Shown: in pieces, positions 37,725 to 45,932 of the stretch
Layout of the letters: the number at the start of each line of letters is the position of its first letter
Numbering within the stretch: the first letter of the stretch is position 1
Assembly (NCBI RefSeq): GCF_025165795.1
Contig: NZ_JAJAGO010000021.1
Span: 52,518 to 116,517 of the forward strand
Reading direction: 5' to 3'
Source: Streptomyces gossypii
GTDB lineage: Bacteria > Actinomycetota > Actinomycetes > Streptomycetales > Streptomycetaceae
Length of the DNA: 64,000 nt
Notes under the pieces: model-generated
Databases searched by the model: none
What the model was told of the DNA's origin: nothing
What the model saw: only the letters and a program-made list of their open reading frames with translations
Program-made: the position numbers and the translations under genes

Positions 37725-38888
37725 ATGTTCACCGGCTGGCGGCGGTTCGCCGACCATCACCCCCGCCTCATCGAGACGGCCTTCCTGCTGCTGGTGTACG
37801 CCGCCGCCGGCGGGCAGTACCTCATAGCCGGGCCCGGGCCCAGCTGGTGGATCGGACTGCCCCTCGCGACCGCCGCGTGCCTCTCCCTGCCGTGGCGTCG
37901 CGGTCGCCCGCACGCCGTCGTCGTGTTCACCGCCGTCTGTGTCGGCGTCTCCGGCGGTCTGGGCTACGAGCTCTCGCCCCAGCTGCTGCTGCCGGTCATC
38001 GTCGCGCTCTACGAGCTGGCCGTCCGCACGCCCGAGCGGACCGCGCGTACCCACGGCTTCGCCGTCATCGCGCTGGTGTTCCTCATGGCGGTGCTCTCCG
38101 GCCAGGGCAGCCAGCCCTGGGCGGAGAGCGCGATCCTCACCGCCTTCTGGTGCATGCTTCCGGTCGTCCTGGGCGGGGCGGTCCGTTTGCGACGCGCCTA
38201 CCTGGGCGCCGTGCAGACCCGCGCCGAGCATGCCGAACGCACCCGCGAGGAGGAGGCCCGCCACCGCGTCGCCGAGGAACGCGTCCGCATCGCCCGCGAA
38301 CTGCACGACGTCGTCGCCCATCACATGGCCCTGGCCAACGCCCAGGCCGGTACCGCCGCGCACTTCGCCCGCAGCCGCCCCGAGCAGGCCGAGAAGATCC
38401 TCGGCGAGCTGACCGGCACCACCGCCTCCGCCCTGCGCGAACTCCAGGCCACGGTCGGCCTCCTGCGGCAGCCCGACGACCCCGACGACACCCTGGCACC
38501 GGCCCCCGGACTGGGCCGGCTCCCCGAACTGGTCTCCGCGTTCGCCTCCGCCGGGCTCCAGGTCACCGTCACCGTCGACGGCGAGGAGCGGCCCCTCTCG
38601 CCCGGAGGGGATCTGACGGCCTTCCGTATCGTGCAGGAGTCGCTCACCAACGTCGCCAAGCACGCCGCCGCGCACCACGCACAGGTACGGCTCGCGTACA
38701 CCCGCGACCTGCTGGTCCTCACGGTCAGCGACGACGGCGACGGCACCTCGCCACCGCCGGCTCCCGGCGGCGGGTTCGGCCTGATCGGCATGCGGGAGCG
38801 CGCCCAGACCGTCGGGGGCCGCTTCGAGGCGGGCCACCGGCCCGGAGGCGGCTTCGCCGTCACCGCCGAACTCCCCATCCACTCCTGA
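37725..38888 (+). CDS. Two-component sensor histidine kinase (NarL-system type)
   Basis: A 387-aa kinase. The N-terminal half has about five membrane helices (residues 15-150) with short loops, so it may sense a membrane-linked signal. The HisKA_3 box is RIARELHDVVAHHM (His near residue 195). The ATPase domain has FRIVQESLTNVAKHAAA (N-box), LTVSDDGDG (G1) and GFGLIGMRERAQTVGGRF (G2). It ends 16 bp before its response regulator. The signal is unknown. The adjacent MMPL gene could be a target, but a terminator lies between. Confidence 0.93.
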   Translation: MFTGWRRFADHHPRLIETAFLLLVYAAAGGQYLIAGPGPSWWIGLPLATAACLSLPWRRGRPHAVVVFTAVCVGVSGGLGYELSPQLLLPVIVALYELAVRTPERTARTHGFAVIALVFLMAVLSGQGSQPWAESAILTAFWCMLPVVLGGAVRLRRAYLGAVQTRAEHAERTREEEARHRVAEERVRIARELHDVVAHHMALANAQAGTAAHFARSRPEQAEKILGELTGTTASALRELQATVGLLRQPDDPDDTLAPAPGLGRLPELVSAFASAGLQVTVTVDGEERPLSPGGDLTAFRIVQESLTNVAKHAAAHHAQVRLAYTRDLLVLTVSDDGDGTSPPPAPGGGFGLIGMRERAQTVGGRFEAGHRPGGGFAVTAELPIHS

Positions 38889-38904
38889 CCCCCGAGAGGG
38901 CCCG

Positions 38905-39582
38905 ATGACCATCCGCGTACTGCTCGCCGACGACCAGACCCTGCTGCGGGCGACCTTCCGGATGCTGATCGACTCCTGTGAGGACATGGAGGTCGTCGAC
39001 GAGGCCGACGAAGGCGGGAGAGCCGTCGAACTGGCCCGCGTCCATCGGCCGGACCTCGTCCTCATGGACATCCGCATGCCTCGTACGGACGGCCTCGCCG
39101 CGACCGCCGCCATCTGCGCCGACCCCGGCCTGCGGGCCACCCGTATCCTCATCCTCACCACGTTCCAGACCGACGAGAACGTCGCACGGGCCATGCGCGT
39201 CGGGGCGAGCGGCTTCCTCGGCAAGGACGTCTCCGCCGACGCACTCCTCGACGGCATCCGCACGGTGGCCGCCGGTGACGCGCTGCTGTCCCCCGCGGCA
39301 ACGCGCTCCCTCATCAGCCGCTTCCTCGCCACGCCCGACGCCGCCCCCGACACGGCACTCCTCGGACACCTGGCCGCCCTCACCGCCCGCGAGCGCGAGG
39401 TGACGGCGCTCGCCGCCGAGGGCAAGTCCAACACCGAGATCGCCGAGGAACTGTTCGTCAGCCCGCTGACCGTCCGTACACATGTCCAGCGCGCCAAGAC
39501 GAAGCTGGGCGCCCGCGACCGTGCCCAACTCGTCGTCTTCGCCTACCGGTCCGGCCTCGCGCGGCCCCTCCCTCCGCGCTGA
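38905..39582 (+). CDS. LuxR/NarL-family response regulator
   Basis: A 225-aa regulator. The receiver domain has Asp-Asp in LLADDQTLL, the phosphoacceptor Asp in PDLVLMDIRMPRTDG (about residue 53) and the Lys in GASGFLGKDVS. The C-terminal LuxR helix-turn-helix is LTAREREVTALAAEGKSNTEIAEELFVSPLTVRTHVQRAKTKL. It is cotranscribed with the kinase gene. The two form a complete phosphorelay. Confidence 0.94.
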   Translation: MTIRVLLADDQTLLRATFRMLIDSCEDMEVVDEADEGGRAVELARVHRPDLVLMDIRMPRTDGLAATAAICADPGLRATRILILTTFQTDENVARAMRVGASGFLGKDVSADALLDGIRTVAAGDALLSPAATRSLISRFLATPDAAPDTALLGHLAALTAREREVTALAAEGKSNTEIAEELFVSPLTVRTHVQRAKTKLGARDRAQLVVFAYRSGLARPLPPR

Positions 39583-39640
39583 GGAGGGTGAAGCGGAGGG
39601 CAGGGGGAGGCAGGCGTGCCGGAGGCCGGGCGGCGGCCCG

Positions 39641-41080
39641 TCAGGCCGCGGGCGAGGCCAGCGTCACGACCGTGACGTCGGAGTCCGCCCCGACCCGTAC
39701 CGGCGGCCCCCACGCGCCCGCGCCCCGGCTGACGTACAGCTGCGTGTCCCCGTAGCGCTCCAGCCCGGCGACGGTGGGATTGGCGAGCGCGGCCAGATGG
39801 TTGGCGGGCCACATCTGGCCGCCGTGGGTGTGGCCGGAGAGCTGGAGGCCGACCTTGTGGTCGACCGCGTCGTGGATCTGCACGGGCTGGTGGGCGAGCA
39901 GCACGGAGGCGCGTTTCCGGTCCCGGCCGCCGAGCGCCTTCTTGAAGTCCGGCCCCTCCCCCTCGCTCTCACCGGCCAGGTCGTTGACTCCGGCCAAGTC
40001 GAACGCGGGCAGCTCCTCGCGGGCGTTCTCCAGCGTGTGGATGCCCATGTCACGGAGGTATTCGAGCCACTCGGCGGGGTCGCCCGCGAAGTACTCGTGG
40101 TTGCCGGTGACGAAGTACGTGCCGTCCCGCGAGCGGAGCCCGGCGAGCGGGCGGGCGGCGGGTCCGAGGTCCTCGACGCTGCCGTCGATCAGGTCGCCGA
40201 CGATGGCGACCATGTCGGGCTGCGTCCCGTTGATCGTGTCGACGACACGCTGCGCGTGTGACCGGCCCAGGATCGGGCCGAGGTGGATGTCGCTGACGAC
40301 GGCGATGCGGTAGCCGTGCCCGCTCCTCGGCAGCTTGGCGAGCGGCACGGTCACGCGCTTCACGGTGGGGCCGTTGAGAAGGCTGTACGCGCCCGCCCCG
40401 ACGGTCACCGCGGAGACGGCGGCGGCGCCGACCGCGACGGTCCGGGCGATGAAGAGGCGACGTGAGGGCTCCGCGGTCTCCCCGGCCTCGTCTTCCCCGT
40501 CGTCCCCGTCTTCCCCGGGCGCGGGCGCCGGCGCAGGCGCGGGGGCGGGGGCGGGGGCGGGGGCGGCCGATTCGGCCGATTCGGCCGATTCGGCTGTGCT
40601 GGGCTTGGTCGCCGTGGCCTGGCGCGCCGCGCCGTCCTCCGCGCCGCCGCCCGCCTTCCCCTCCGGGGTGACGTCCTCTTCCGGCCTGCGCGGCGCCTGC
40701 TCGCCGGACGGCTCCGCAGCCACGCCGGCGGAAGTCCCAGCCGGGGTTGCCGCCACGCTCGCGCGCGGCAGGAAGCGCCGCAGCAGCGGTCGTACCAGCT
40801 CGCCCACCAGCAGTGTCAGCAGCAGGTACAGCAGCATCGCGAGCCACAGGAAGCCCGGCCAGGCAAGGATCCGCTGCATCAGGAACGGAGCGCCGGTGCC
40901 CTCCGCGACGAACGTCGCCACGGTGGTCAGCGGCAGCGCGATGATCAGTAACGTCCCCGTGCGGCGCCACCAGCCGCCCGGCAGCGAAACGTCGCGAACC
41001 AGCCGCCGCCACAGGTACCAGTGCACCCCGGTGAGCACGGACAGGACCGTCAGCCCGATCAGCACATAGAAGGCGATCAT
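39641..41080 (-). CDS. Membrane metallophosphoesterase
   Basis: A 479-aa protein. The N-terminus has about four membrane helices, a long Ala/Pro/Glu-rich linker (about 120-210) follows, then another hydrophobic segment and a calcineurin-like phosphoesterase domain. The metal-site motifs are all present: VSDIHLG, GDLIDG, GNHEYF, LAHQPV and LSGHTHGGQ. This is close to YkuE-type enzymes that act on membrane lipids or UDP-sugar lipids. The linker contains a Ser-Ala-Glu and Ala-Pro repeat. It is followed, with a 4-bp overlap, by the SCO4848-type gene upstream on the same strand. Confidence 0.9.
   Translation of the reverse strand: MIAFYVLIGLTVLSVLTGVHWYLWRRLVRDVSLPGGWWRRTGTLLIIALPLTTVATFVAEGTGAPFLMQRILAWPGFLWLAMLLYLLLTLLVGELVRPLLRRFLPRASVAATPAGTSAGVAAEPSGEQAPRRPEEDVTPEGKAGGGAEDGAARQATATKPSTAESAESAESAAPAPAPAPAPAPAPAPGEDGDDGEDEAGETAEPSRRLFIARTVAVGAAAVSAVTVGAGAYSLLNGPTVKRVTVPLAKLPRSGHGYRIAVVSDIHLGPILGRSHAQRVVDTINGTQPDMVAIVGDLIDGSVEDLGPAARPLAGLRSRDGTYFVTGNHEYFAGDPAEWLEYLRDMGIHTLENAREELPAFDLAGVNDLAGESEGEGPDFKKALGGRDRKRASVLLAHQPVQIHDAVDHKVGLQLSGHTHGGQMWPANHLAALANPTVAGLERYGDTQLYVSRGAGAWGPPVRVGADSDVTVVTLASPAA
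40500..40598 (-). repeat. Ala-Pro and Ser-Ala-Glu coding microrepeats
   Basis: Short repeats in the metallophosphoesterase linker: about four 9-bp TTCGGCCGA-like units (40567-40596) encode Ser-Ala-Glu, and a GCGGGG-type hexamer run (about 40520-40563) encodes Ala-Pro. Copy number probably varies between strains without breaking the frame. Confidence 0.6.
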
Positions 41081-41409
41081 GTCCGCTCCCTCTCCTGGAC
41101 GGCGTCCTCGGAGGCCCCGGCCCCGCCACGGGTGCCGCCGCCGCGCAGTGCGCTCAGCCCGCGCCAGCCCAGCACGCCGATCGCCGTGCCCAGCACGAAG
41201 GAGGTGACCGCGAGCACCAGATGCACCCAGAAGTACCCGGTCGGGTCACCCGCGTCGTCGAAGGCCAGCCCGCTGCCGTCCTTCCAGAGGTTCTTGACGA
41301 AGGTGATCCACACGAACCACGACCACACCCCGAAGCAGAGCAGAAACCACGAAACGGGACGGGTAAGAATTCGTGGATTCGGGGAGGGCTCCCCGGAAGA
41401 CCGGTGCAT
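41077..41409 (-). CDS. SCO4848-type small membrane protein
   Basis: A 110-aa protein with two membrane helices (PVSWFLLCFGVWSWFVWITFVKNLW and FWVHLVLAVTSFVLGTAIGVLGWRG). This matches my recollection of the SCO4848 membrane protein family, which sits between the metallophosphoesterase and the D-Ala-D-Ala carboxypeptidase in S. coelicolor, as here. Function unknown. I start at ATG 41409; a longer frame from 41514 would run across the carboxypeptidase promoter. Confidence 0.85.
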   Translation of the reverse strand: MHRSSGEPSPNPRILTRPVSWFLLCFGVWSWFVWITFVKNLWKDGSGLAFDDAGDPTGYFWVHLVLAVTSFVLGTAIGVLGWRGLSALRGGGTRGGAGASEDAVQERERT

Positions 41410-41517
41410 AAGGGCAAGTATGGCTATCGGCCTAATCTGATCGCTGGCGGGGGCTACTGTGTCGTCCGGATACCCCGCAGCATCCCGTCCGGACTTGTGT
41501 GCCTGTACGTTCAACGG

Positions 41518-42876
41518 GTGCCGACGACCTCATCTGCCGTACGCCGCCCGCGCCGTGCCCTGCCTCTCGCTGCCGCGACCGCCGCATTCCTGACGCCCTT
41601 TCTGCTGATGCCGGGCGCGCACGCGGCTCCCGACGACGACAAGCCCGCGCCCGAACCGCCCGCGCAGATGTCCACCCTCGGCGGTGCGAAGCTCGGGAAC
41701 CCGGGCACCCAGGTCGACCCGCGAGCCGGAGCGGACGCCCCCGCCCTGCCCAAGAAGCTGACCGCACGCTCGTGGATCATCTCGGACGCGGAATCCGGCC
41801 ATGTGCTGGCCGCGCACAACGCCCACTGGGAGCTGCCGCCCGCCAGCACCCTCAAGATGCTCTTCGCCGACACGCTGCTGCCGAAGTTCCCCAAGGATCG
41901 GAAGCACAAGGTCGAGCGCAGTGACCTGGAGGGGATGGGCCAGGGCAGCAGCCTGGTCGGCGTCAAGGAGGGGCTGACGTACACGGTGGAGGACCTGTGG
42001 CGCGGCGTCTTCCTGCGCTCGGGGAACGACGCGGTGCATGTGCTGGCCGCGATGAACGACGGCAAGGCGAAGTCGGTGCGGGAGATGAACGCCAGGGCGG
42101 AGAAGCTGCGCGCCCTCGACACCCATGTGGTGTCCCCCGACGGGTACGACCAGCCGGGTCAGATGTCCTCGGCCTACGATTTGTCGCTGATCGCCCGTTC
42201 CGGGATGCAGAACGAGGACTTCCGCGACTACGCCTCGACGGTGCGGGCGAAGTTCCCCGGCAAGGCGAAGAAGGACGACAAGGGCGACAAGGACGACAAG
42301 AAGGACGAGGAGAAGGGCGGCAAGAAGAGCGAGAAGGACGCGAAGGAGCGCGAGTACTTCGAGATCCAGAACACGAACCGGCTGCTCACCGGGGACGTCG
42401 GCCTCGAACCGTACCCGGGCATCGCCGGGGTGAAGAACGGCTACACCTCGAAGGCGGGCAACACCTTCGCCGGTGTCGCGGAGCGCGACGGCCGGGTGCT
42501 GCTGGCCACCGTCATGCACCCCGAGGGCGAGCAGCTGGAGGTCTACAAGGAGGCCGCGAAGCTGTTCGACTGGGGGTTCGCGGCTGCGGACAAGGTACGC
42601 CCCGTGGGCGAACTCGTCCCGCCCGCCGGTGAGGAGCCCGCAGGCGGCCCCGGTGAGGCCGGAGGGCCCGGCAAGAACGGCGACAGCGCACCGGGCGAGC
42701 GGTCCGCGCACACGTCGGCCGCCTCCAGCAAGGACTCCTCGGGAGGCGCGAGCGTCGCGCTCGGCATCACGGGCGGCGCTCTGGTGGTTCTCGCGGCGGG
42801 GGGTTACGTGGTGCACCGCCGCTGGCCGCTGCCGGACCTGCCCCGAGGGCTGCGCCGCCGCCCGGGCCAGGACTGA
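41518..42876 (+). CDS. D-alanyl-D-alanine carboxypeptidase (PBP5-like)
   Basis: A 452-aa serine peptidase that trims pentapeptide stems of peptidoglycan outside the membrane. A signal peptide (LPLAAATAAFLTPFLLMPGAHA) ends near residue 37. Active-site motifs are STLK (Ser near residue 113), SGN (near 171) and KNG (near 307). A 33-residue Lys/Asp/Glu block (KKDDKGDKDDKKDEEKGG...) is inserted between SGN and KNG. A Gly/Ser-rich linker leads to a C-terminal helix (VALGITGGALVVLAAGGYVV) that anchors it. GTG 41518 is my start; GTG 41497 is also in frame. The 3' end overlaps the convergent YihY gene by 110 bp. Confidence 0.92.
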   Translation: MPTTSSAVRRPRRALPLAAATAAFLTPFLLMPGAHAAPDDDKPAPEPPAQMSTLGGAKLGNPGTQVDPRAGADAPALPKKLTARSWIISDAESGHVLAAHNAHWELPPASTLKMLFADTLLPKFPKDRKHKVERSDLEGMGQGSSLVGVKEGLTYTVEDLWRGVFLRSGNDAVHVLAAMNDGKAKSVREMNARAEKLRALDTHVVSPDGYDQPGQMSSAYDLSLIARSGMQNEDFRDYASTVRAKFPGKAKKDDKGDKDDKKDEEKGGKKSEKDAKEREYFEIQNTNRLLTGDVGLEPYPGIAGVKNGYTSKAGNTFAGVAERDGRVLLATVMHPEGEQLEVYKEAAKLFDWGFAAADKVRPVGELVPPAGEEPAGGPGEAGGPGKNGDSAPGERSAHTSAASSKDSSGGASVALGITGGALVVLAAGGYVVHRRWPLPDLPRGLRRRPGQD

Positions 42877-43780
42877 GCCCGGGGCCGCCCTCCTCGTCCC
42901 CGTCGCTCCTGGACCCCTCCAGGTCGCGCGCCGCGCCTTCGGCCGTGGCGGTCCAGGCCCCGCAGTAGAGCAGCAGCTTCGACATGAAGCTGATCCACAG
43001 CAGCAGCGCGATCGGCACCCCGAACGCGCCGTACATGCTCTTCGCCGCGACGCCCTGAAGATAGCCGCCGAGCGCCAGCTTCAGCACTTCGAAGCCGACG
43101 GCACCGATCAGCGCGGCGGCGAACAGGGCCCGGCGGGGCGGCTTGACCCTGGGCAGCCATTCCAGCAGGTACAGCAGCACCAGGAAGTCCGCCCCGATGG
43201 CCGCCGCGTAACCGGCGGCCCGCAGCAGCCAGCTGCCGAGGCCGCCCTCGGCGAGGCCCATCTCCTCGGCAAGCCAGCCGACGACCGTGAGCGCGAAGGC
43301 CGAGGCCGCCATCGACAGTGCCCCGGCCACCGCCAGCCCGAAGAGCACCGCCAGGTCCTTCACCTTGAGCAGCACCGGGTTGCCCGGGTCCTCCTCCAGG
43401 TCCCAGAGGGCCCGCAGACATTCGCGGAGCGTTCCGGCCCAGTTGACGCCGGTGAACAGCAGCAGTGCCCCGGCGATCAGTCCGATGGTGCCCGCGTTGT
43501 CGGCCAGCCCCCGGAGATCCAGCTCGTCGGAGATGCCGGGCACCTGATCCGCGATCGCGTCCCGGACGTCGTCCATCTGGGCCGGTGAGAGCACGGCGGC
43601 GGAGATGGCGACCGCGACGACCAGCATCGGGAAGAACGCGAGAAAGCTGGTGAAGGTGAGGGTGGCGGCCAGCCGCTGCCACTTGCGCGCGTCGAGGTGC
43701 TCGTACACACGCCAGACGCGGGTACGGAAGAACCAGGCGGCGGCGGGGCCGATCACGGGCAGCTTGGTGAGCCAGTCCAT
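42767..43780 (-). CDS. YihY/BrkB-family membrane protein
   Basis: A 337-aa protein with about six membrane helices. RVYEHLDARKWQRLAATLTFTSFLAFFPMLVVAVAI and VLLYLLEWLPRVKPPRRALFAAALIGAVGFEVLKLAL are typical YihY/BrkB motifs. The family is poorly defined; despite the old name RNase BN it is not a nuclease. A C-terminal tail of about 50 Gly/Pro residues overlaps the 3' end of the carboxypeptidase gene on the other strand, which is unusual. ATG 43780 is preferred, GTG 43786 is possible. Confidence 0.88.
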   Translation of the reverse strand: MDWLTKLPVIGPAAAWFFRTRVWRVYEHLDARKWQRLAATLTFTSFLAFFPMLVVAVAISAAVLSPAQMDDVRDAIADQVPGISDELDLRGLADNAGTIGLIAGALLLFTGVNWAGTLRECLRALWDLEEDPGNPVLLKVKDLAVLFGLAVAGALSMAASAFALTVVGWLAEEMGLAEGGLGSWLLRAAGYAAAIGADFLVLLYLLEWLPRVKPPRRALFAAALIGAVGFEVLKLALGGYLQGVAAKSMYGAFGVPIALLLWISFMSKLLLYCGAWTATAEGAARDLEGSRSDGDEEGGPGLSPGPGGGAALGAGPAAASGGAPRNPPPREPPERRP

Positions 43781-43876
43781 CAGCACCGCCTACCCGCCTG
43801 CGCCCAGAGCTCACTGCCCCGCACCCGGTCGGCCCCTGAAAGGGTGAGACGGACCGGGCAGTCAGACGGACAGCGG

Positions 43877-44485
43877 TCAGACCGAAGGAGCAGGCGGGCG
43901 GGAGAGGTGGTCCGCCTGACGGGATGCGCCCAGGACGCGGCGGGCGGGCGGCGGGCTGCCCTGGTCCCCGAAGGTGTACTCGCGCTGGAGGCGCCAGACG
44001 CAGTCCGCGCCCTGCTCGTAGAGCGCGAATCCGGTTGCCGTCCAGGCCGCCTCGAAATCGGCGAGCTCGGCGTGCGCCCGGTCCATCGCCTCCTCGGGGA
44101 TGCCGTGGGCGATGGTGACATGCGGGTGATACGGGAACTGGAGTTCGCGGACGAGCGGACCGTCCGCGGCCCGTACCCGCTCCTGGAGCCAGCCGCAGGC
44201 CGAGCCGCCCTCGGCCACCTGCACGAAGACGACCGGGGAGAGCGGCCGGAAGCTGTCGGTGCCGCTGAGCCGCATGGGGAAGGCGCGGCCCGCCGCCGCC
44301 ACGCCCGCGAGGTGCCGCTCGATCGCGGGCCGGGCGGCGGCGTCGACCTGAGTCGGCGGGAGGAGGGTGACGTGTGTGGGGATGCCGTGCGCGGCCGGAT
44401 CGCCGAAGCCCGCGCGTCGTCCCTGGAGCAGGCTGCCGTACGGCTCCGGTACCGCGATCGATACACCGAGTGTGACGGTCCCCAC
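43877..44485 (-). CDS. 2'-5' RNA ligase-like 2H phosphoesterase
   Basis: A 202-aa protein. Two H-x-T motifs, PTHVTLLPPT (near residue 37) and YHPHVTIAHG (near residue 122), define the 2H phosphoesterase fold. Such enzymes open or ligate cyclic phosphates in RNA or nucleotides. GTG 44485 is well supported by GGAGGGAG 6 nt upstream; longer reading frames go through a non-coding gap. It sits between trpS and the YihY gene on the same strand. The biological substrate cannot be told. Confidence 0.9.
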   Translation of the reverse strand: MGTVTLGVSIAVPEPYGSLLQGRRAGFGDPAAHGIPTHVTLLPPTQVDAAARPAIERHLAGVAAAGRAFPMRLSGTDSFRPLSPVVFVQVAEGGSACGWLQERVRAADGPLVRELQFPYHPHVTIAHGIPEEAMDRAHAELADFEAAWTATGFALYEQGADCVWRLQREYTFGDQGSPPPARRVLGASRQADHLSRPPAPSV

Positions 44486-44642
44486 GTCGTTCTCCCTCCT
44501 CAGTTCCCCGTGTTCTCGTTGCCGGTTCTGTGCGTCCTCACATGCGTGCTCACCCGGGTGTCCAAGCATGCGTGCCCGCCCGCGGCTCCGGACGCCGGTG
44601 CGCCCGTCACAGTGTGGGGGCTCCCGGCCCGGTCGGGGCAGG

Positions 44643-44681
44643 GGTCTGCGGTCAGGTCTGCGGTCAGTGGGTCTGCGGTCA
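44643..44681. repeat. Three 12-bp direct repeats at the trpS stop
   Basis: GGTCTGCGGTCA occurs at 44643-44654, 44655-44666 and 44670-44681. The third copy contains the trpS stop codon, so slippage created two extra copies of the gene's last bases downstream. Confidence 0.85.
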
Positions 44682-45695
44682 GTGCTTCGCGGGCACGAAG
44701 CCCACCTTGTCGTACGCGACCGCCAGCGTCTCGGCGGCCACGGCCCGCGCCTTCTCGGCACCCTTGGCCAGGATGGCGTCCAGCGTCTCCGTGTCGTCCA
44801 GATACTCCTGAGTGCGGGCCCGGAAGGGCTCGACCCACGCGACGACGATGTCCGCGAGATCGGTCTTCAGCGCACCGTAGCCCTTGCCCGCGTACTTCTC
44901 CTCCAGTTCGGCGATTCCGGTGCCGGTGAGCGTGGAGTGGATGGTGAGCAGATTGCTCACGCCCGGCTTCTCCGTCTCGTCGAACCGGATCTCCGTCCCG
45001 GTGTCGGTAACCGCGCTCTTGATCTTCTTCGCGGCGGCCTTCGGCTCGTCCAGCAGGTTGACGATGCCCTTCGGCGAGGACGCCGACTTGCTCATCTTGA
45101 TCGACGGGTCCTGGAGGTCGTAGATCTTCGCCGTGTCCTTGAGGATGTACGGCTCCGGGACGGTGAAGGTGTCGCCGTAGCGGCCGTTGAACCGCAGGGC
45201 GAGGTCGCGGGTGATCTCGATGTGCTGGCGCTGGTCCTCACCGACCGGGACACGGTCGGCGTGGTAGAGCAGGATGTCCGCGATCTGGAGCACCGGGTAG
45301 GTGAAGAGGCCGACGCTCGTCCCGTCGCTGCCCTGACGGGCGGACTTGTCCTTGAACTGCGTCATCCGGGATGCCTCGCCGAAGCCCGTGAGGCAGTTCA
45401 TCACCCAGGCGAGCTGCGCGTGCTCGGGCACATGGCTCTGGACGAAGAGCGTGCACCGCTCAGGGTCCACGCCGGCCGCGAGCAGTTGGGCAGCCGCGAA
45501 GCGGGTGCTGCGGCGCAGCCCCTCGGGCTCCTGCGGGATGGTGATCGCGTGCAGGTCGACGACCGCGTAGAAGGCGTCATGGCTGTTCTGGAGGTCCACC
45601 CACTGGCGCAGGGCACCGAGGTAGTTCCCGAGATGGAACGACCCGGCTGTGGGCTGGATTCCGGAGAACACGCGGGGGCGACGATCGTTGGCCAT
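44679..45695 (-). CDS. trpS: Tryptophanyl-tRNA synthetase
   Basis: A 338-aa class I aminoacyl-tRNA synthetase that charges tRNA-Trp. The HIGH-type motif is SFHLGNYLGAL near residue 20 and the KMSKS motif is KMSKSASSPKG near residue 205. DEDQRQH-type tryptophan-site residues appear in PVGEDQRQHIEIT. ATG 45695 is chosen over the GTG 6 nt upstream. Streptomycetes often have two trpS genes, one linked to resistance to indolmycin-like drugs; I cannot say which this is. It is divergent from the ornithine aminotransferase gene. Confidence 0.95.
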   Translation of the reverse strand: MANDRRPRVFSGIQPTAGSFHLGNYLGALRQWVDLQNSHDAFYAVVDLHAITIPQEPEGLRRSTRFAAAQLLAAGVDPERCTLFVQSHVPEHAQLAWVMNCLTGFGEASRMTQFKDKSARQGSDGTSVGLFTYPVLQIADILLYHADRVPVGEDQRQHIEITRDLALRFNGRYGDTFTVPEPYILKDTAKIYDLQDPSIKMSKSASSPKGIVNLLDEPKAAAKKIKSAVTDTGTEIRFDETEKPGVSNLLTIHSTLTGTGIAELEEKYAGKGYGALKTDLADIVVAWVEPFRARTQEYLDDTETLDAILAKGAEKARAVAAETLAVAYDKVGFVPAKH

Positions 45696-45765
45696 GCGCA
45701 CATTCTCGCAGAGCCTCCGCGCAGCGATGGCGCCAGGGGCCCGTATCCGGACAAGCTCACCTCTA

Positions 45766-45787
45766 CAGTGTCATACAGGTCACACTG
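45766..45787. promoter_or_regulatory. Inverted repeat between trpS and rocD
   Basis: CAGTGT (45766-45771) and ACACTG (45782-45787) form an inverted repeat with a 10-bp spacer in the 237-bp divergent gap, in an otherwise AT-richer stretch. It is a candidate operator, for example for an Lrp/AsnC-type regulator of rocD. Confidence 0.35.
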
Positions 45788-45932
45788 ACCCACTCGACTC
45801 TTTCCGATCCGGGGCGGAGGCGTTCTGCCCGGGATGGCGGCCCAATTCCGCAAGGTTCTGCACAAAGCCGCCGGTCGGCGGTAGAAAGAGGCACCGCCTG
45901 TCAGTCTGGCAAGAAGAATGGAGCGCCCACCC

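Noticed and set aside
44486..44642. Possible T-box or attenuator upstream of the 2'-5' RNA ligase-like gene and downstream of trpS
   Set aside because: No specifier hairpin or Trp-codon leader visible; only short repeats at the trpS end.
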